From positions 1 through 45,495 of the forward strand of contig NZ_LOCN01000012.1 in NCBI RefSeq assembly GCF_001574435.1: a DNA stretch of 45,495 nt. The letters are read 5' to 3'. Positions 38,241 to 45,439 of the stretch are shown here, piece after piece. The position numbers and the translations under genes are program-made. The notes below the pieces were generated by a model, which saw nothing but the letters and a program-made list of their open reading frames with translations, did no database searches and was not told where the DNA came from. How positions within the stretch are numbered: position 1 is the stretch's first letter; each line of letters starts with the position of its first letter. Source of the DNA: Moritella sp. JT01. Lineage in GTDB: Bacteria; Pseudomonadota; Gammaproteobacteria; Enterobacterales; Moritellaceae.

Positions 38241-38288
38241 ATCTAACGCCGTAATCACGCGCTTGTAGCGTGCATTACTTTGTTAGTT
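38241..38288 (-). other. Very short attC-like site G (48 bp)
   Basis: On the minus strand AACTAAC (near R'') and GTTAGAT (exact GTTRRRY) bound a stem GTAAT-G-CACGC against GCGTGATTAC, with one unpaired G as in extrahelical bases of attC sites. It is shorter than usual attC (57 bp or more). The end of the racemase-like gene lies inside it. Confidence 0.65.
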
Positions 38289-38962
38289 ATGGTTTGAACA
38301 GACATGCCAAGCAGTGCATCTATATGAACTAATGCGCTATCAATGACTGTGAAACCACTATCATGTCCATCAAAGGCGAGAAAAAGGTCAGTTCCAGCTA
38401 AAATAACAGCCTCTGCACCCTGCTTTTCGCACAAACCTTTACCTATAGTGAAAAGCAACTCTCGCTGACGAGGATCGACCTTTCCTGTAGTCGCCATTTT
38501 TATATACTCATCATGGACCACATCAAACTCTTGACCTAAAGGCACGACAATTTCTGCTGAAGAAATTCCACCAAATAATTTTGTTTCCATTGAAATTCGA
38601 TGTCCAAGTATCCCAACCCGTTGCAACTTCCTTCTGGCAAGCTCAGACTCAAGCGCTGAAATTACATTGATTATGGGCAATGGGGAAATTCTTTCAAATT
38701 CAGGAATACAAAAGTGACCAGCGATAGATGATAATGCTATGACCTCAGCACCTGCTGCCTGTAGGCGTAGTGCCAGTTTAAAAAATATCTCGGCTTGTTT
38801 ATCTGGTGAATCTGAAACAATATTGCCTATAAGATCACTAGCTTCAGCATGGACAATAGTCAGCTCCAGTAACTCATTCGCTGACTTATATGACTTAACC
38901 AGATTGTGATAGTAGAACTCTGTTGCTGCCGGACCAATTCCGCCAATCATCCCTATGTGCAT
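38255..38962 (-). CDS. Aspartate/glutamate racemase-family protein without catalytic cysteines
   Basis: About 235 residues. N-terminal MHIGMIGGIGPAATEFYYHN is typical of this family. In working racemases the two catalytic cysteines lie in CNTAH and GCTE motifs. Here the corresponding places read ALSSIAGHFC and ILAGTDLFLA, so both are lost. A different activity, binding function or a pseudoenzyme is inferred. ATG at 38962 is supported by AAGGA 9 bases upstream; its 3' end includes attC site G. Confidence 0.7.
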   Translation of the reverse strand: MHIGMIGGIGPAATEFYYHNLVKSYKSANELLELTIVHAEASDLIGNIVSDSPDKQAEIFFKLALRLQAAGAEVIALSSIAGHFCIPEFERISPLPIINVISALESELARRKLQRVGILGHRISMETKLFGGISSAEIVVPLGQEFDVVHDEYIKMATTGKVDPRQRELLFTIGKGLCEKQGAEAVILAGTDLFLAFDGHDSGFTVIDSALVHIDALLGMSVQTITNKVMHATSA

Positions 38963-39012
38963 TCTATATATTCCTTGAGTTAAAATTGGATCCATAGCCA
39001 CTAAAGCGGGGG

Positions 39013-39044
39013 GGAACTACAATGTTCCGTTTAAAGTTCTTATT
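39013..39044 (-). other. Degenerate attC-like site F
   Basis: A GGAAC/GTTCC hairpin (39013-39028) is flanked by a 17-base segment (39028-39044) that matches site E at 16 of 17 positions. The R'' and R' boxes are lost. It lies between the racemase-like gene and the epimerase gene, at the place expected for an attC. Confidence 0.45.
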
Positions 39045-39870
39045 ATGTGTATTGCTCGAAGTACTCGGTTATTGTGTATTTTTCTGTGAAATATGGACTA
39101 ATTGGTAAATTAAGATTAAGTTTTTCAATATCTATAGCATCAGAGCCATGATGTATTTCAAAATCGTCCCAATTTGTTTTGCAAACACGTTCAATAATTG
39201 AATGCTTATAAAGTAGATCTGCAAACTCCTCGGGTGTATAGCCTTTTCTTTCTGCAATGATGTGTTGACGTGGATGAATATTATTTTGGGACACTAATGC
39301 ATAATAAAAATCTGCCACATCGAATACATGAACATACTGATTATAACCGGTACTAGGAATTGCAACTGTAACAGATGAATTTTTCCAACCTTCAATAATG
39401 CGACGCATTTGGCACGAATTACCACCATAAATAATGCTCGGGCAATAAACAACATTCCAATTTAAAGATAAAGAATCATGTATGGTTTTTTCGTCATTTT
39501 TGACCATCTCAAAAGGACGTAAGGTGAAATCATTTAGCTCTTTTTCATTTGCATTACCAAATAGCCAAACACCTGACGTATGTATTTTTTTTGCAGTTTC
39601 TGACGCAAAAAGATTTAAATTTGAAAGTAAATTTCTCTCAATCCGGCTAATCTCTTCAGGCGTGTATCTTTTCCAATGTGCACGGGCACAATTAATTACC
39701 ACATCAAAACTCCCGTGCATTTCAGTATTTTCACTTGAAATATTTCTATTATCACATTTATCGCTAGTACCATCTCGGCTATAGACATAAACATCAAAAC
39801 CTTTAGCTTTGAATAGATCTCTTACATGACTTCCAACATATCCATTTGAACCTGCAATGAGTAATTTCAT
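39043..39870 (-). CDS. NAD-dependent epimerase/dehydratase-family protein
   Basis: About 275 residues with the extended short-chain dehydrogenase start KLLIAGSNGYVGSHV, a GVWLFGN segment and YCPSIIYGG. The family acts on nucleotide sugars or other NAD substrates; substrate unknown. ATG at 39870 is 21 bases after attC site E and has GAGG before it; the longer frame to 39957 would run through the attC and is rejected. It is a cassette gene. Confidence 0.72.
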   Translation of the reverse strand: MKLLIAGSNGYVGSHVRDLFKAKGFDVYVYSRDGTSDKCDNRNISSENTEMHGSFDVVINCARAHWKRYTPEEISRIERNLLSNLNLFASETAKKIHTSGVWLFGNANEKELNDFTLRPFEMVKNDEKTIHDSLSLNWNVVYCPSIIYGGNSCQMRRIIEGWKNSSVTVAIPSTGYNQYVHVFDVADFYYALVSQNNIHPRQHIIAERKGYTPEEFADLLYKHSIIERVCKTNWDDFEIHHGSDAIDIEKLNLNLPISPYFTEKYTITEYFEQYT

Positions 39871-39890
39871 ACTACCTCGGGAATTAGATT

Positions 39891-39994
39891 TACCAACGCT
39901 TAACTTAAGCGGAAAAATGTAGTTGGCTAAAATATTGAACGGAGTGAAAATAACCAACTGTATTTTTTACGTTTCAAGTTCTTATTTGTTAGGT
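39891..39994 (-). other. attC-like site E
   Basis: On the minus strand ACCTAAC (39994-39988, exact R'') and GTTGGTA (39897-39891, partial R') flank 16-base arms (39914-39929 and 39951-39966) that pair with only three wobble-like differences, plus a short CCGCTTAAGTTAAGCG segment as in other attC sites. The length, about 104 bp, is normal for attC. Confidence 0.7.
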
Positions 39995-39999
39995 GCGTT

Positions 40000-40458
40000 T
40001 TACAATTTAACCATATAAAAACAATTATCTAACGGTATTTTTTCGGGATAATTAGCAAACGAGAAACCAAATTTTTCATAAGCTCTTATCGCGTTTTTGT
40101 TATGCCCTAAGACAAATAACGAGCACTCCTCCACTTCGAATTCTTTTATACCTAACTCACAAAGCTGCTGTATAAGTTTTGATACTAATCCCTTACCTCG
40201 AAACTGTGGATTAACAATTAACCTACCCAGATGACATTTACCTAGCCGTTGGTAATATTGACCAAAAGCTAAAAATTCAGAATCACTAGATACAAGAGAG
40301 AATGAATTTAGCTTACGTATGTTTAGATCATCAGTAAACGAAGATAAATTATATGGATACCTGAAATTTGGACCAGACCAATCGGTAAGCTCACCTTCAC
40401 AGGAAAACCATTTCATCATTTCTATTATATGATTATCTAACGGTTGAATTAATTGCAT
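40000..40458 (-). CDS. GNAT-family N-acetyltransferase (cassette)
   Basis: 152 residues with the CoA-binding motif NPQFRGKGLVSKLIQQL and AIRAYEKFGFSF. ATG at 40458 is chosen over the GTG at 40464 because AGGTGAAT precedes it. It starts right after the end of the riboflavin synthase gene and ends before attC site E, so it is a normal cassette ORF. Confidence 0.8.
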   Translation of the reverse strand: MQLIQPLDNHIIEMMKWFSCEGELTDWSGPNFRYPYNLSSFTDDLNIRKLNSFSLVSSDSEFLAFGQYYQRLGKCHLGRLIVNPQFRGKGLVSKLIQQLCELGIKEFEVEECSLFVLGHNKNAIRAYEKFGFSFANYPEKIPLDNCFYMVKL

Positions 40459-40462
40459 ATTC

Positions 40463-40469
40463 ACCTAAC
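40463..40469 (-). other. R'-type box at the riboflavin synthase stop (site D)
   Basis: GTTAGGT on the minus strand is an exact GTTRRRY and includes the stop codon of the riboflavin synthase gene. A loose GGTCA/TGACC stem lies upstream, but no R'' box is seen. It may be a decayed attC or a chance match. Confidence 0.35.
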
Positions 40470-41175
40470 GGTCAATTAGAGACTTGGCATTATGACCCAG
40501 TGCATTAATATCAACACCCTGCTCTAGTAACAGCCTTTCGAATAGTGGAAGTAAAGGCCCCAAGCTTTCATGAAGCGTATCACGCACAGTATCCACCACA
40601 ACTTGAGTACCACGCTCTATTTCAACGTTAATATGATCTCCGACGTTTTTAGCCTCAAACACCGTCATTCTGCGAGTTTCCGGTATTAGCCAAACCTCGA
40701 ACCACCCTTCTTGTTTATTAACTTGAGAAACTGTCAGACTTGCACCATTTAATGCAATATAACCTTTAGGAAAAACATAGCGCTTCCACTCTTCCGATAA
40801 CGCTAAACGAATACAATAATTGTCTTCAATCTGCGTAATCTTGACAACTGCCGAGTTAAAATCAACATGACCTGATAAAGGGTGACCACCGATTTCGGCT
40901 CCATCTTTAGCGGCTCGCTCAACATTAACGAAAGTACTATTTTCATATTGGCTTAACGTCGTAATCAGCAAACTTTGCAATATTACGTCAAACTTGACCC
41001 TAACATCAGAAACTAACTCAGTGACAGTCAAGCATACCCCATCGACAGCAACACTAGCTCCAACTTCCAAATTCGTGCAAAATCCTTCATTAAAATCGAT
41101 AACAAATGTTCTGATACCATTTTTATCGATTACGTCAACAATTTTAGCTATTGATTGGACTATTCCTGTAAACAT
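40465..41175 (-). CDS. ribE: Riboflavin synthase (lumazine-binding family) in a cassette
   Basis: 236 residues with two lumazine-binding repeats. The first begins MFTGIVQSIA with GVCLTVTELV, the second has GASLTVSQVN. GGHPLSGHVD carries the conserved histidines. It converts two 6,7-dimethyl-8-ribityllumazine to riboflavin; a lumazine-binding protein without activity is the alternative. It is about 20 residues longer than the E. coli enzyme at the C terminus. It sits among cassette genes, with AGAGGG before the ATG. Confidence 0.85.
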   Translation of the reverse strand: MFTGIVQSIAKIVDVIDKNGIRTFVIDFNEGFCTNLEVGASVAVDGVCLTVTELVSDVRVKFDVILQSLLITTLSQYENSTFVNVERAAKDGAEIGGHPLSGHVDFNSAVVKITQIEDNYCIRLALSEEWKRYVFPKGYIALNGASLTVSQVNKQEGWFEVWLIPETRRMTVFEAKNVGDHINVEIERGTQVVVDTVRDTLHESLGPLLPLFERLLLEQGVDINALGHNAKSLIDR

Positions 41176-41209
41176 AAATCCCTCTTTTTTATTAAGATGT
41201 GCTGCTGAG

Positions 41210-41239
41210 AACTAACACCCGATTAAGCGCTTGTTAGGT
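41210..41239 (-). other. Truncated attC-like site C (30 bp)
   Basis: On the minus strand ACCTAAC (exact R'') is followed after only 16 bases by GTTAGTT (near R'). The central stem is absent, as if a deletion joined the two ends. It lies between the 4-TM gene and the riboflavin synthase gene and overlaps the stop of the 4-TM gene. Confidence 0.5.
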
Positions 41240-41620
41240 AACACTTTTCGCTTTAATTAAATAGAAGGCGAACAGTGTAATTAAAATTGAATCTAATATT
41301 AATGTTACTGCTGACTTTTCAATATACTGAGTGCCAAAGATAAAGATCATTGAAATGAACGCTATTTTACTCAGGCTTACGATAATTAAGCATAAGTTCC
41401 GATAAATAGGTTTATATGCTCCATAAATTAATAACACACCCATTAAGAAAATGAGAAAACCCCAACTTCTAACTACAACCTGAGCTAATGGTTCGGTAAG
41501 AGCTTCACCAAACATACTTATTAAAGCTGCTTGAGGTGCGAAAACCGCATAAATCATAGAACAAGTAAGTAGACCTGCAATAACCATGATCCATTTTATA
41601 TTAGTAATGATGATGTTCAA
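41234..41620 (-). CDS. Four-TM cassette membrane protein
   Basis: 128 residues with four hydrophobic segments (for example IKWIMVIAGLLTCSMIYAVF and FLIFLMGVLLIYGA) and a short C-terminal tail. No family is assigned. TTG at 41620 is preferred because AGGAG lies 6 bases before it. It is a cassette between attC-like sites C and B. Confidence 0.55.
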   Translation of the reverse strand: MNIIITNIKWIMVIAGLLTCSMIYAVFAPQAALISMFGEALTEPLAQVVVRSWGFLIFLMGVLLIYGAYKPIYRNLCLIIVSLSKIAFISMIFIFGTQYIEKSAVTLILDSILITLFAFYLIKAKSVT

Positions 41621-41643
41621 ATTAACTCCTAACTTTCCGTGTC

Positions 41644-41743
41644 ACCTAATGCCCAATTAAGGGGGCTTTTAATAGTTTTCTAAAATTGTGTAGCGAAGCG
41701 GAACCAGAAACTGTTAAAAATCCCACTTGAATTGCTTGTTATT
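41644..41743 (-). other. attC-like site B
   Basis: The minus strand has arms 41666-41681 and 41706-41720 that pair over most of their length, with TTCCGCTTCGC in the loop. The R' position reads ATTAGGT, one change (G to A) from GTTAGGT, and R'' is weak (AATAAC). It covers the end of the GNAT gene at 41739. Confidence 0.55.
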
Positions 41744-42275
41744 CCTTGACCCATTCAGTACGAAGAACAGCTAAAGTTGTCGTATCCCACCACTTACCTT
41801 TGAAGAAGCGATGCTCTTTAAAGTAAGCTTCTTGTCTCATTCCTAGTGACTTACATAACTTTATAGCAGGGAAGTTTTTGCTGATAGTTTCTGCGTAAAT
41901 ACGACGTACACCTAATTCGAAAAAACCAAAATTTGCTAGGGCTTGGGCTGCTTCAAAACTAAGCTTAGTTCCCTGTGATTCTCTAGAAAAGGCACACCCC
42001 ATAGAAGCTTCTTTATTTACCTCTAATCGTAAACAAACGGTGCCAATAAACATACCTGTCTCTTTGCTTTCGACAGCCAATTGATAGGATTGACGGGGAA
42101 GCTCATTAGCTTGTGCAACAAACAATTGGGTGAGTTCTCGATATTTATTTGGTTCACAGTCACTTTCATCATAAAAACGCTGAAACTTTGCATCTTGAGA
42201 CATAGCTACAAATTTACTTTCATCGCTGAGCATCATATCTCGAAGAATCAGACGGCTAGTTTCCAGCTTAAACAT
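41739..42275 (-). CDS. GNAT-family N-acetyltransferase, RimJ/RimL-like (cassette)
   Basis: 178 residues starting MFKLETSRLILRDMMLSDES, with the CoA-binding segment AFSRESQGTKLSFEAAQALA and the AETISKNFPAIKLCKSLGMR end. AAGGAAC precedes the ATG. It starts 24 bases after attC site A. Substrate unknown. Confidence 0.82.
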   Translation of the reverse strand: MFKLETSRLILRDMMLSDESKFVAMSQDAKFQRFYDESDCEPNKYRELTQLFVAQANELPRQSYQLAVESKETGMFIGTVCLRLEVNKEASMGCAFSRESQGTKLSFEAAQALANFGFFELGVRRIYAETISKNFPAIKLCKSLGMRQEAYFKEHRFFKGKWWDTTTLAVLRTEWVKE

Positions 42276-42299
42276 CGAAAGTTCCTTTTTAACTGTGAG

Positions 42300-42381
42300 G
42301 TATAACGCCGCATTAAGCGGACTAAAATAGTGAGTTAAAATGTGGCGCGAAGCGAAACGTAACCCACTGTTTTAGTTTTGT
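42300..42381 (-). other. attC-like site A
   Basis: 17-base arms (42321-42337 and 42360-42376) pair with two mismatches, around a 22-base loop. The R' box reads GTTATAC, one base off consensus, next to CCGCTTAATGCGGC, the motif common at the end of gammaproteobacterial attC sites. R'' at 42381-42375 is weak (ACAAAAC). Length 82 bp. Confidence 0.65.
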
Positions 42382-42405
42382 TTAAATGCATTTTTATATG
42401 TGAGC

Positions 42406-42876
42406 CTATGATTTTAAATTAAGAATATAAGCCCGTTCAGCTCCACTTTTAGGATCAGGATCTATAGTCTTTTCCCAGCCCAACTTTTGATACAAGTTCG
42501 TAGCGGATTCCATTTTATCCCATGTTTCTAGATAAATTGACTCATGTCCTAATAGCTTTGCACGTTGAATTGCGACATTTAGTAATTTTTTACCAATACC
42601 TTTACCTTGCTGTTTTTCTGAAATATAGAAACCAGTAAGTTTTGCTACATTTTCTTTATGAGCTTTCAAAATAACAGAGCCTATAACGGCATCATTTAAA
42701 CAGGCTACCAACTGTACAATTGAGCCAGGGTAATTTTCTCCAAAGTGTCCAAGTTCATAATCAAGATCATCAAAATCAGGCTCAAGACCGAAACTCTTCA
42801 TAATTGGAGATGCAATCGCCTGAATTGCCTTTGCATCAGTTCGAGAACCGTCTCTAACAGTGATATTACAACTCAT
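42406..42876 (-). CDS. GNAT-family N-acetyltransferase (first visible cassette)
   Basis: About 156 residues: SCNITVRDGSRTDAKAIQAI, the CoA-binding segment GFYISEKQQGKGIGKKLLNV and ATNLYQKLGWEKT. Start 42876 is chosen because the domain begins there; 42930 (with GAGG) is an alternative. It is the rightmost cassette in view; no attI or integrase lies to its right within the window. Confidence 0.75.
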   Translation of the reverse strand: MSCNITVRDGSRTDAKAIQAIASPIMKSFGLEPDFDDLDYELGHFGENYPGSIVQLVACLNDAVIGSVILKAHKENVAKLTGFYISEKQQGKGIGKKLLNVAIQRAKLLGHESIYLETWDKMESATNLYQKLGWEKTIDPDPKSGAERAYILNLKS

Positions 42877-42930
42877 AATGAACTCACATATAACATTTTT
42901 ATAACAGGACTCTCGATTCCCCAAATTCAT

Positions 42931-43216
42931 TCACCTCAATAAAAGTAGATTAATTAATTGAAAAATAAGATTATACTTCAAATTTATTAATTACATGTTT
43001 ATGGGAAAATGAGCCGTCCTGTAAATTATTTATTTAGTCTTATAAGTTATATACAAGACTAGCTATGCAACTGATTATATTGATATTAATTTTAGACTAC
43101 AAGATAAACCTGACTGCCTTTTGGCAAATCGAGACTCCGTTCACCAAAATACAAATAACACTGTATAAAATCACCCTATCGAGGCAGAACCTTGATAGAA
43201 CCTAATGTAAAATCGG
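42931..43216. other. AT-rich stretch without a gene
   Basis: No ORF or RNA gene can be supported here. GTTATAT near 42888, in the leader of the first cassette, resembles an R' box and could mark the array boundary. The stretch may hold the promoter for the cassette array. Confidence 0.4.
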
Positions 43217-43413
43217 TCAGCTATTCAACCGCTTTAATTTACGGTTAATCTTTGTTGTGACACGTCATTTAGCATGGCTGCATCATTTTGTATTAAGCCT
43301 TTGGATAGGTACTTAACCAAGGTGATTTTAATGTTCTTGCTGCCAACTTTGGTCAGCTTAAAAAGCAGATTAATTCACTGTTCTGGTTCTACAAATTTTG
43401 ATAAACACTTCAT
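43217..43413 (-). pseudogene. Decayed PapB-family regulator
   Basis: The minus strand reads LTKVGSKNIKITLVKYLSKG and DAAMLNDVSQQ, then after a one-base shift INRKLKRLNS and a stop. This follows the PapB/adhesin-biosynthesis regulator pattern of a variable N terminus, a basic helix and a C-terminal helix-turn-helix. There is an early in-frame stop (after EPEQ) and a late frameshift, so it is non-functional. Confidence 0.5.
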
Positions 43414-43478
43414 GAAATGAACATCACTTAACTGATTTGGGTTAATTGCAATTTATCGCCTCATTAAATCAGAAGGGT

Positions 43479-43644
43479 TTGTCACTTTGTGTCAAAAGGT
43501 GTCACAACTTTGACATTAACGATCTTTAAATGATCGTCGAGATCCTTTACTGGCAAGGCTTGAGCTATATCAGCGTGTCCATCGCTATGTCCAAAACGTG
43601 AAAAAATTGCGAAAACGCGGTAGGCGAAGAGGAGTGAATTTATC
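43479..43644 (+). repeat. 166-bp direct repeat, right copy
   Basis: It matches 36236-36401 at 160 of 166 positions in the same orientation. The two copies bracket the metallo-hydrolase, the cassettes and the decayed PapB gene. Recombination between them would remove the whole segment. Confidence 0.9.
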
Positions 43645-43792
43645 GGTAGTTTAGCCGTAAAATGCTTACACCACAATATACAACCAAATGGCAGGATATA
43701 CCGAAGGTAAAATGCATCAATGTTTAGGATGGAAGTCTTGGATTGGTGCAGAATCAACATTATCAGGTGTTGAAATGTGTTCCAATCCAAGC

Positions 43793-43813
43793 CCCGCCCC
43801 CTTTAGGGGCGGG
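43793..43813. other. G+C-rich hairpin, possible IS200/IS605 end remnant
   Basis: CCCGCCCC and GGGGCGGG pair perfectly around CTTTA, followed by TGATTGAC. Such short hairpins near TTGAC are common at right ends of TnpB-type elements. No transposase sequence is recognisable; ordinary terminator use is also possible. Confidence 0.35.
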
Positions 43814-43898
43814 TGATTGACGCGTTCGCCCTGGATAATGACCAAGAAACTATCAACCTTTTAGGAGCTGTAAAGCCAAAGATTTACACTATTAAGAC

Positions 43899-45080
43899 TT
43901 ACTCAATACGAGTGATAAAGTCATATTTATCAGAGTCTGCTTTAGTTATCCAGTGCGCACCATTAGCAGGAGCCGAGTCTAAAGTAAAGATATAAAAATC
44001 AACCCCTTTATTTCCCATCACCTTATTAAAATAGGTCGCTTGCTTACGATGACTTTCGTTGGTGTACGGGAATTCTTTGGCTGTTTTATCGCCCTGCGCC
44101 CAACTATGCACACCCACTTGCTTATTAAGCTCAATGGTTTTATTGGTATCTGAACGTTGCAAAATTCGTGGGTTACCGGCTGCGAACAGATCCGTGCCTC
44201 CAGAGAAAACTGAGCCAGTTGAGGTTACGATCGTCGTCATCTTGTTGCTATTGATCATAAGTCCGGTGTACATGTTGATATCATCATCAGCACTGCCGCC
44301 GATATGGTTGTTAAACTTCAAGGTCATTTTACTGCCTAGATTTGAAGTCACGATATCAGAAAGCTGGAAATAGGTTGACGCACCAAGAGTCGAAACAGTT
44401 TCAACACCAGGGATAAAATCACGATAAAAATCGCTAAAAGCAAAGGAAGTGGTGATCGTTACTTTGTTGCCATTTTTGGATTCTGTTAAAATAGTATTAC
44501 CAAGAGCGGTAACGTATTCCGACATTTCATTATTATATTCAAGGCTGACGGAGAGATTTTTATTAATCGTCGTCGTATTAATTAATGTGGTGTCATTAGA
44601 AATGGAGCGTATATTAGCATCACAATTAAACTTACCCAGAATCTTGCTTTCGGCGTAAATAATACAATTCTCATTATCCTCAGCATCAGGAAGATAAAGG
44701 TCAACATTTTTTGAACCTGAATTATCCGTAAGCCTAATTAATTTTTCAGAATCACTAATTTCTTCAGCAAACTCAATTTTATCATACCGCACCCCATTAT
44801 AAGTGAGCGTCATTGCATTTTTTTGGATCTCTTGTCGCTCCAGCTTCAATTTATCAAGCTTATCCGATGAAAATACGTAATCAGCCTTCGGGTTAACTGG
44901 AGCTGTTGGCGGATTAACTGGAGCTGTTGGCGGATTAACTGGAGCTGTTGGCGGATTAACTGGAGCTGTTGGCGGGTTAACTGGAGTTGTTGGCGGTTTA
45001 ACTGGATCTGTTGGAGTTGAACCTGATCCGCACCCAGAAAGAGCAGTGGCAAGTAAGGCTACAGTTGTTATTTTTTTCAT
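43899..45080 (-). CDS. Lipoprotein with proline-rich repeats and a ClpP/crotonase-like domain
   Basis: About 393 residues. A lipoprotein signal ends in LSGC, so it is exported and lipid-anchored. Five PPTAPVN-type repeats follow, then a linker and a domain with GGSADDDINMYTGLMI, SVFSGGTDLFAAGNPRI and VGVHSWAQGD. These resemble the segments of COG3904 ClpP-like periplasmic proteins, with serine and histidine at the expected places. Protease activity is inferred, not proven. ATG at 45080 starts the signal peptide; 45092 is an alternative. The end overlaps a chance forward frame (43813-43995). Confidence 0.6.
   Translation of the reverse strand: MKKITTVALLATALSGCGSGSTPTDPVKPPTTPVNPPTAPVNPPTAPVNPPTAPVNPPTAPVNPKADYVFSSDKLDKLKLERQEIQKNAMTLTYNGVRYDKIEFAEEISDSEKLIRLTDNSGSKNVDLYLPDAEDNENCIIYAESKILGKFNCDANIRSISNDTTLINTTTINKNLSVSLEYNNEMSEYVTALGNTILTESKNGNKVTITTSFAFSDFYRDFIPGVETVSTLGASTYFQLSDIVTSNLGSKMTLKFNNHIGGSADDDINMYTGLMINSNKMTTIVTSTGSVFSGGTDLFAAGNPRILQRSDTNKTIELNKQVGVHSWAQGDKTAKEFPYTNESHRKQATYFNKVMGNKGVDFYIFTLDSAPANGAHWITKADSDKYDFITRIE
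44892..44996 (-). repeat. 21-bp tandem repeats coding PPTAPVN
   Basis: Five units of 21 bases give a proline-rich spacer between the lipid anchor and the main domain. The unit is a multiple of three, so slippage would change spacer length only. Confidence 0.9.
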
Positions 45081-45236
45081 ATTAAATCTCATTCATTAAC
45101 AAAGTTATTAGAAAGATTAAAACAAAAAATAATGGTAAAGAAAATGGTTACTTTGTAAGCGTTTGTTTATTTCATCATAGTTTGTTGAGATTAAACTCCT
45201 TTTTTGAAATGATCGTTAGTTCGCTAGATTTCACAC

Positions 45237-45273
45237 GGCTTAGCGTTAGAACACTAAGCTGTAGTTGGACAGA
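45237..45273. repeat. Interspersed palindromic repeat (copy c)
   Basis: It shares GGCTTAGCGTTA, CTAAGC and TTGGACA positions with copy a (36498-36547); the hairpin arms are partly eroded. It lies upstream of the lipoprotein gene, whose promoter should be in 45081-45316. Confidence 0.55.
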
Positions 45274-45319
45274 AACAAGTTAGAAATTGAAACTTTATTA
45301 TCAAAATATAGCCGCATTT

Positions 45320-45439
45320 TTAATCTAACCGTGCTTTTAACTCTAGGAGCTTTTTCTTAGACCAGGCTGTGTTTGATTTCTTATAAAGCTCTAATGCTTT
45401 CTGCTCATCTTTAGCAACACCAAATCCATTCGCATACTT
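45320..45439 (-). pseudogene. Sel1-repeat protein 3' fragment cut by an insertion
   Basis: Forty codons on the minus strand read YANGFGVAKDEQKALELYKK, the consensus of a Sel1 (TPR-like) repeat, then a lysine-rich tail and a stop. Sel1 proteins usually have many repeats; here the sequence turns into an IS200/IS605-like end at 45440, so the gene has been interrupted. Confidence 0.65.

Noticed and set aside
40463-40520. Full attC site at the end of the riboflavin synthase gene
   Set aside because: Only the R' box is convincing; no R'' box is seen within the coding sequence, so only the box was listed.
43482-43790. Minus-strand ORF inside the right direct repeat
   Set aside because: The frame shared with the left copy (36239-36496) ends in unrelated sequence at each copy and has no ribosome site; it is better explained as a repeat than as a gene.
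43813-43995. Forward ORF beginning MIDAFALDNDQETINLLGAV
   Set aside because: It overlaps the lipoprotein gene on the other strand, has no ribosome site and only the first 28 codons look protein-like. A small fragment of a lost gene is possible but not supported enough.
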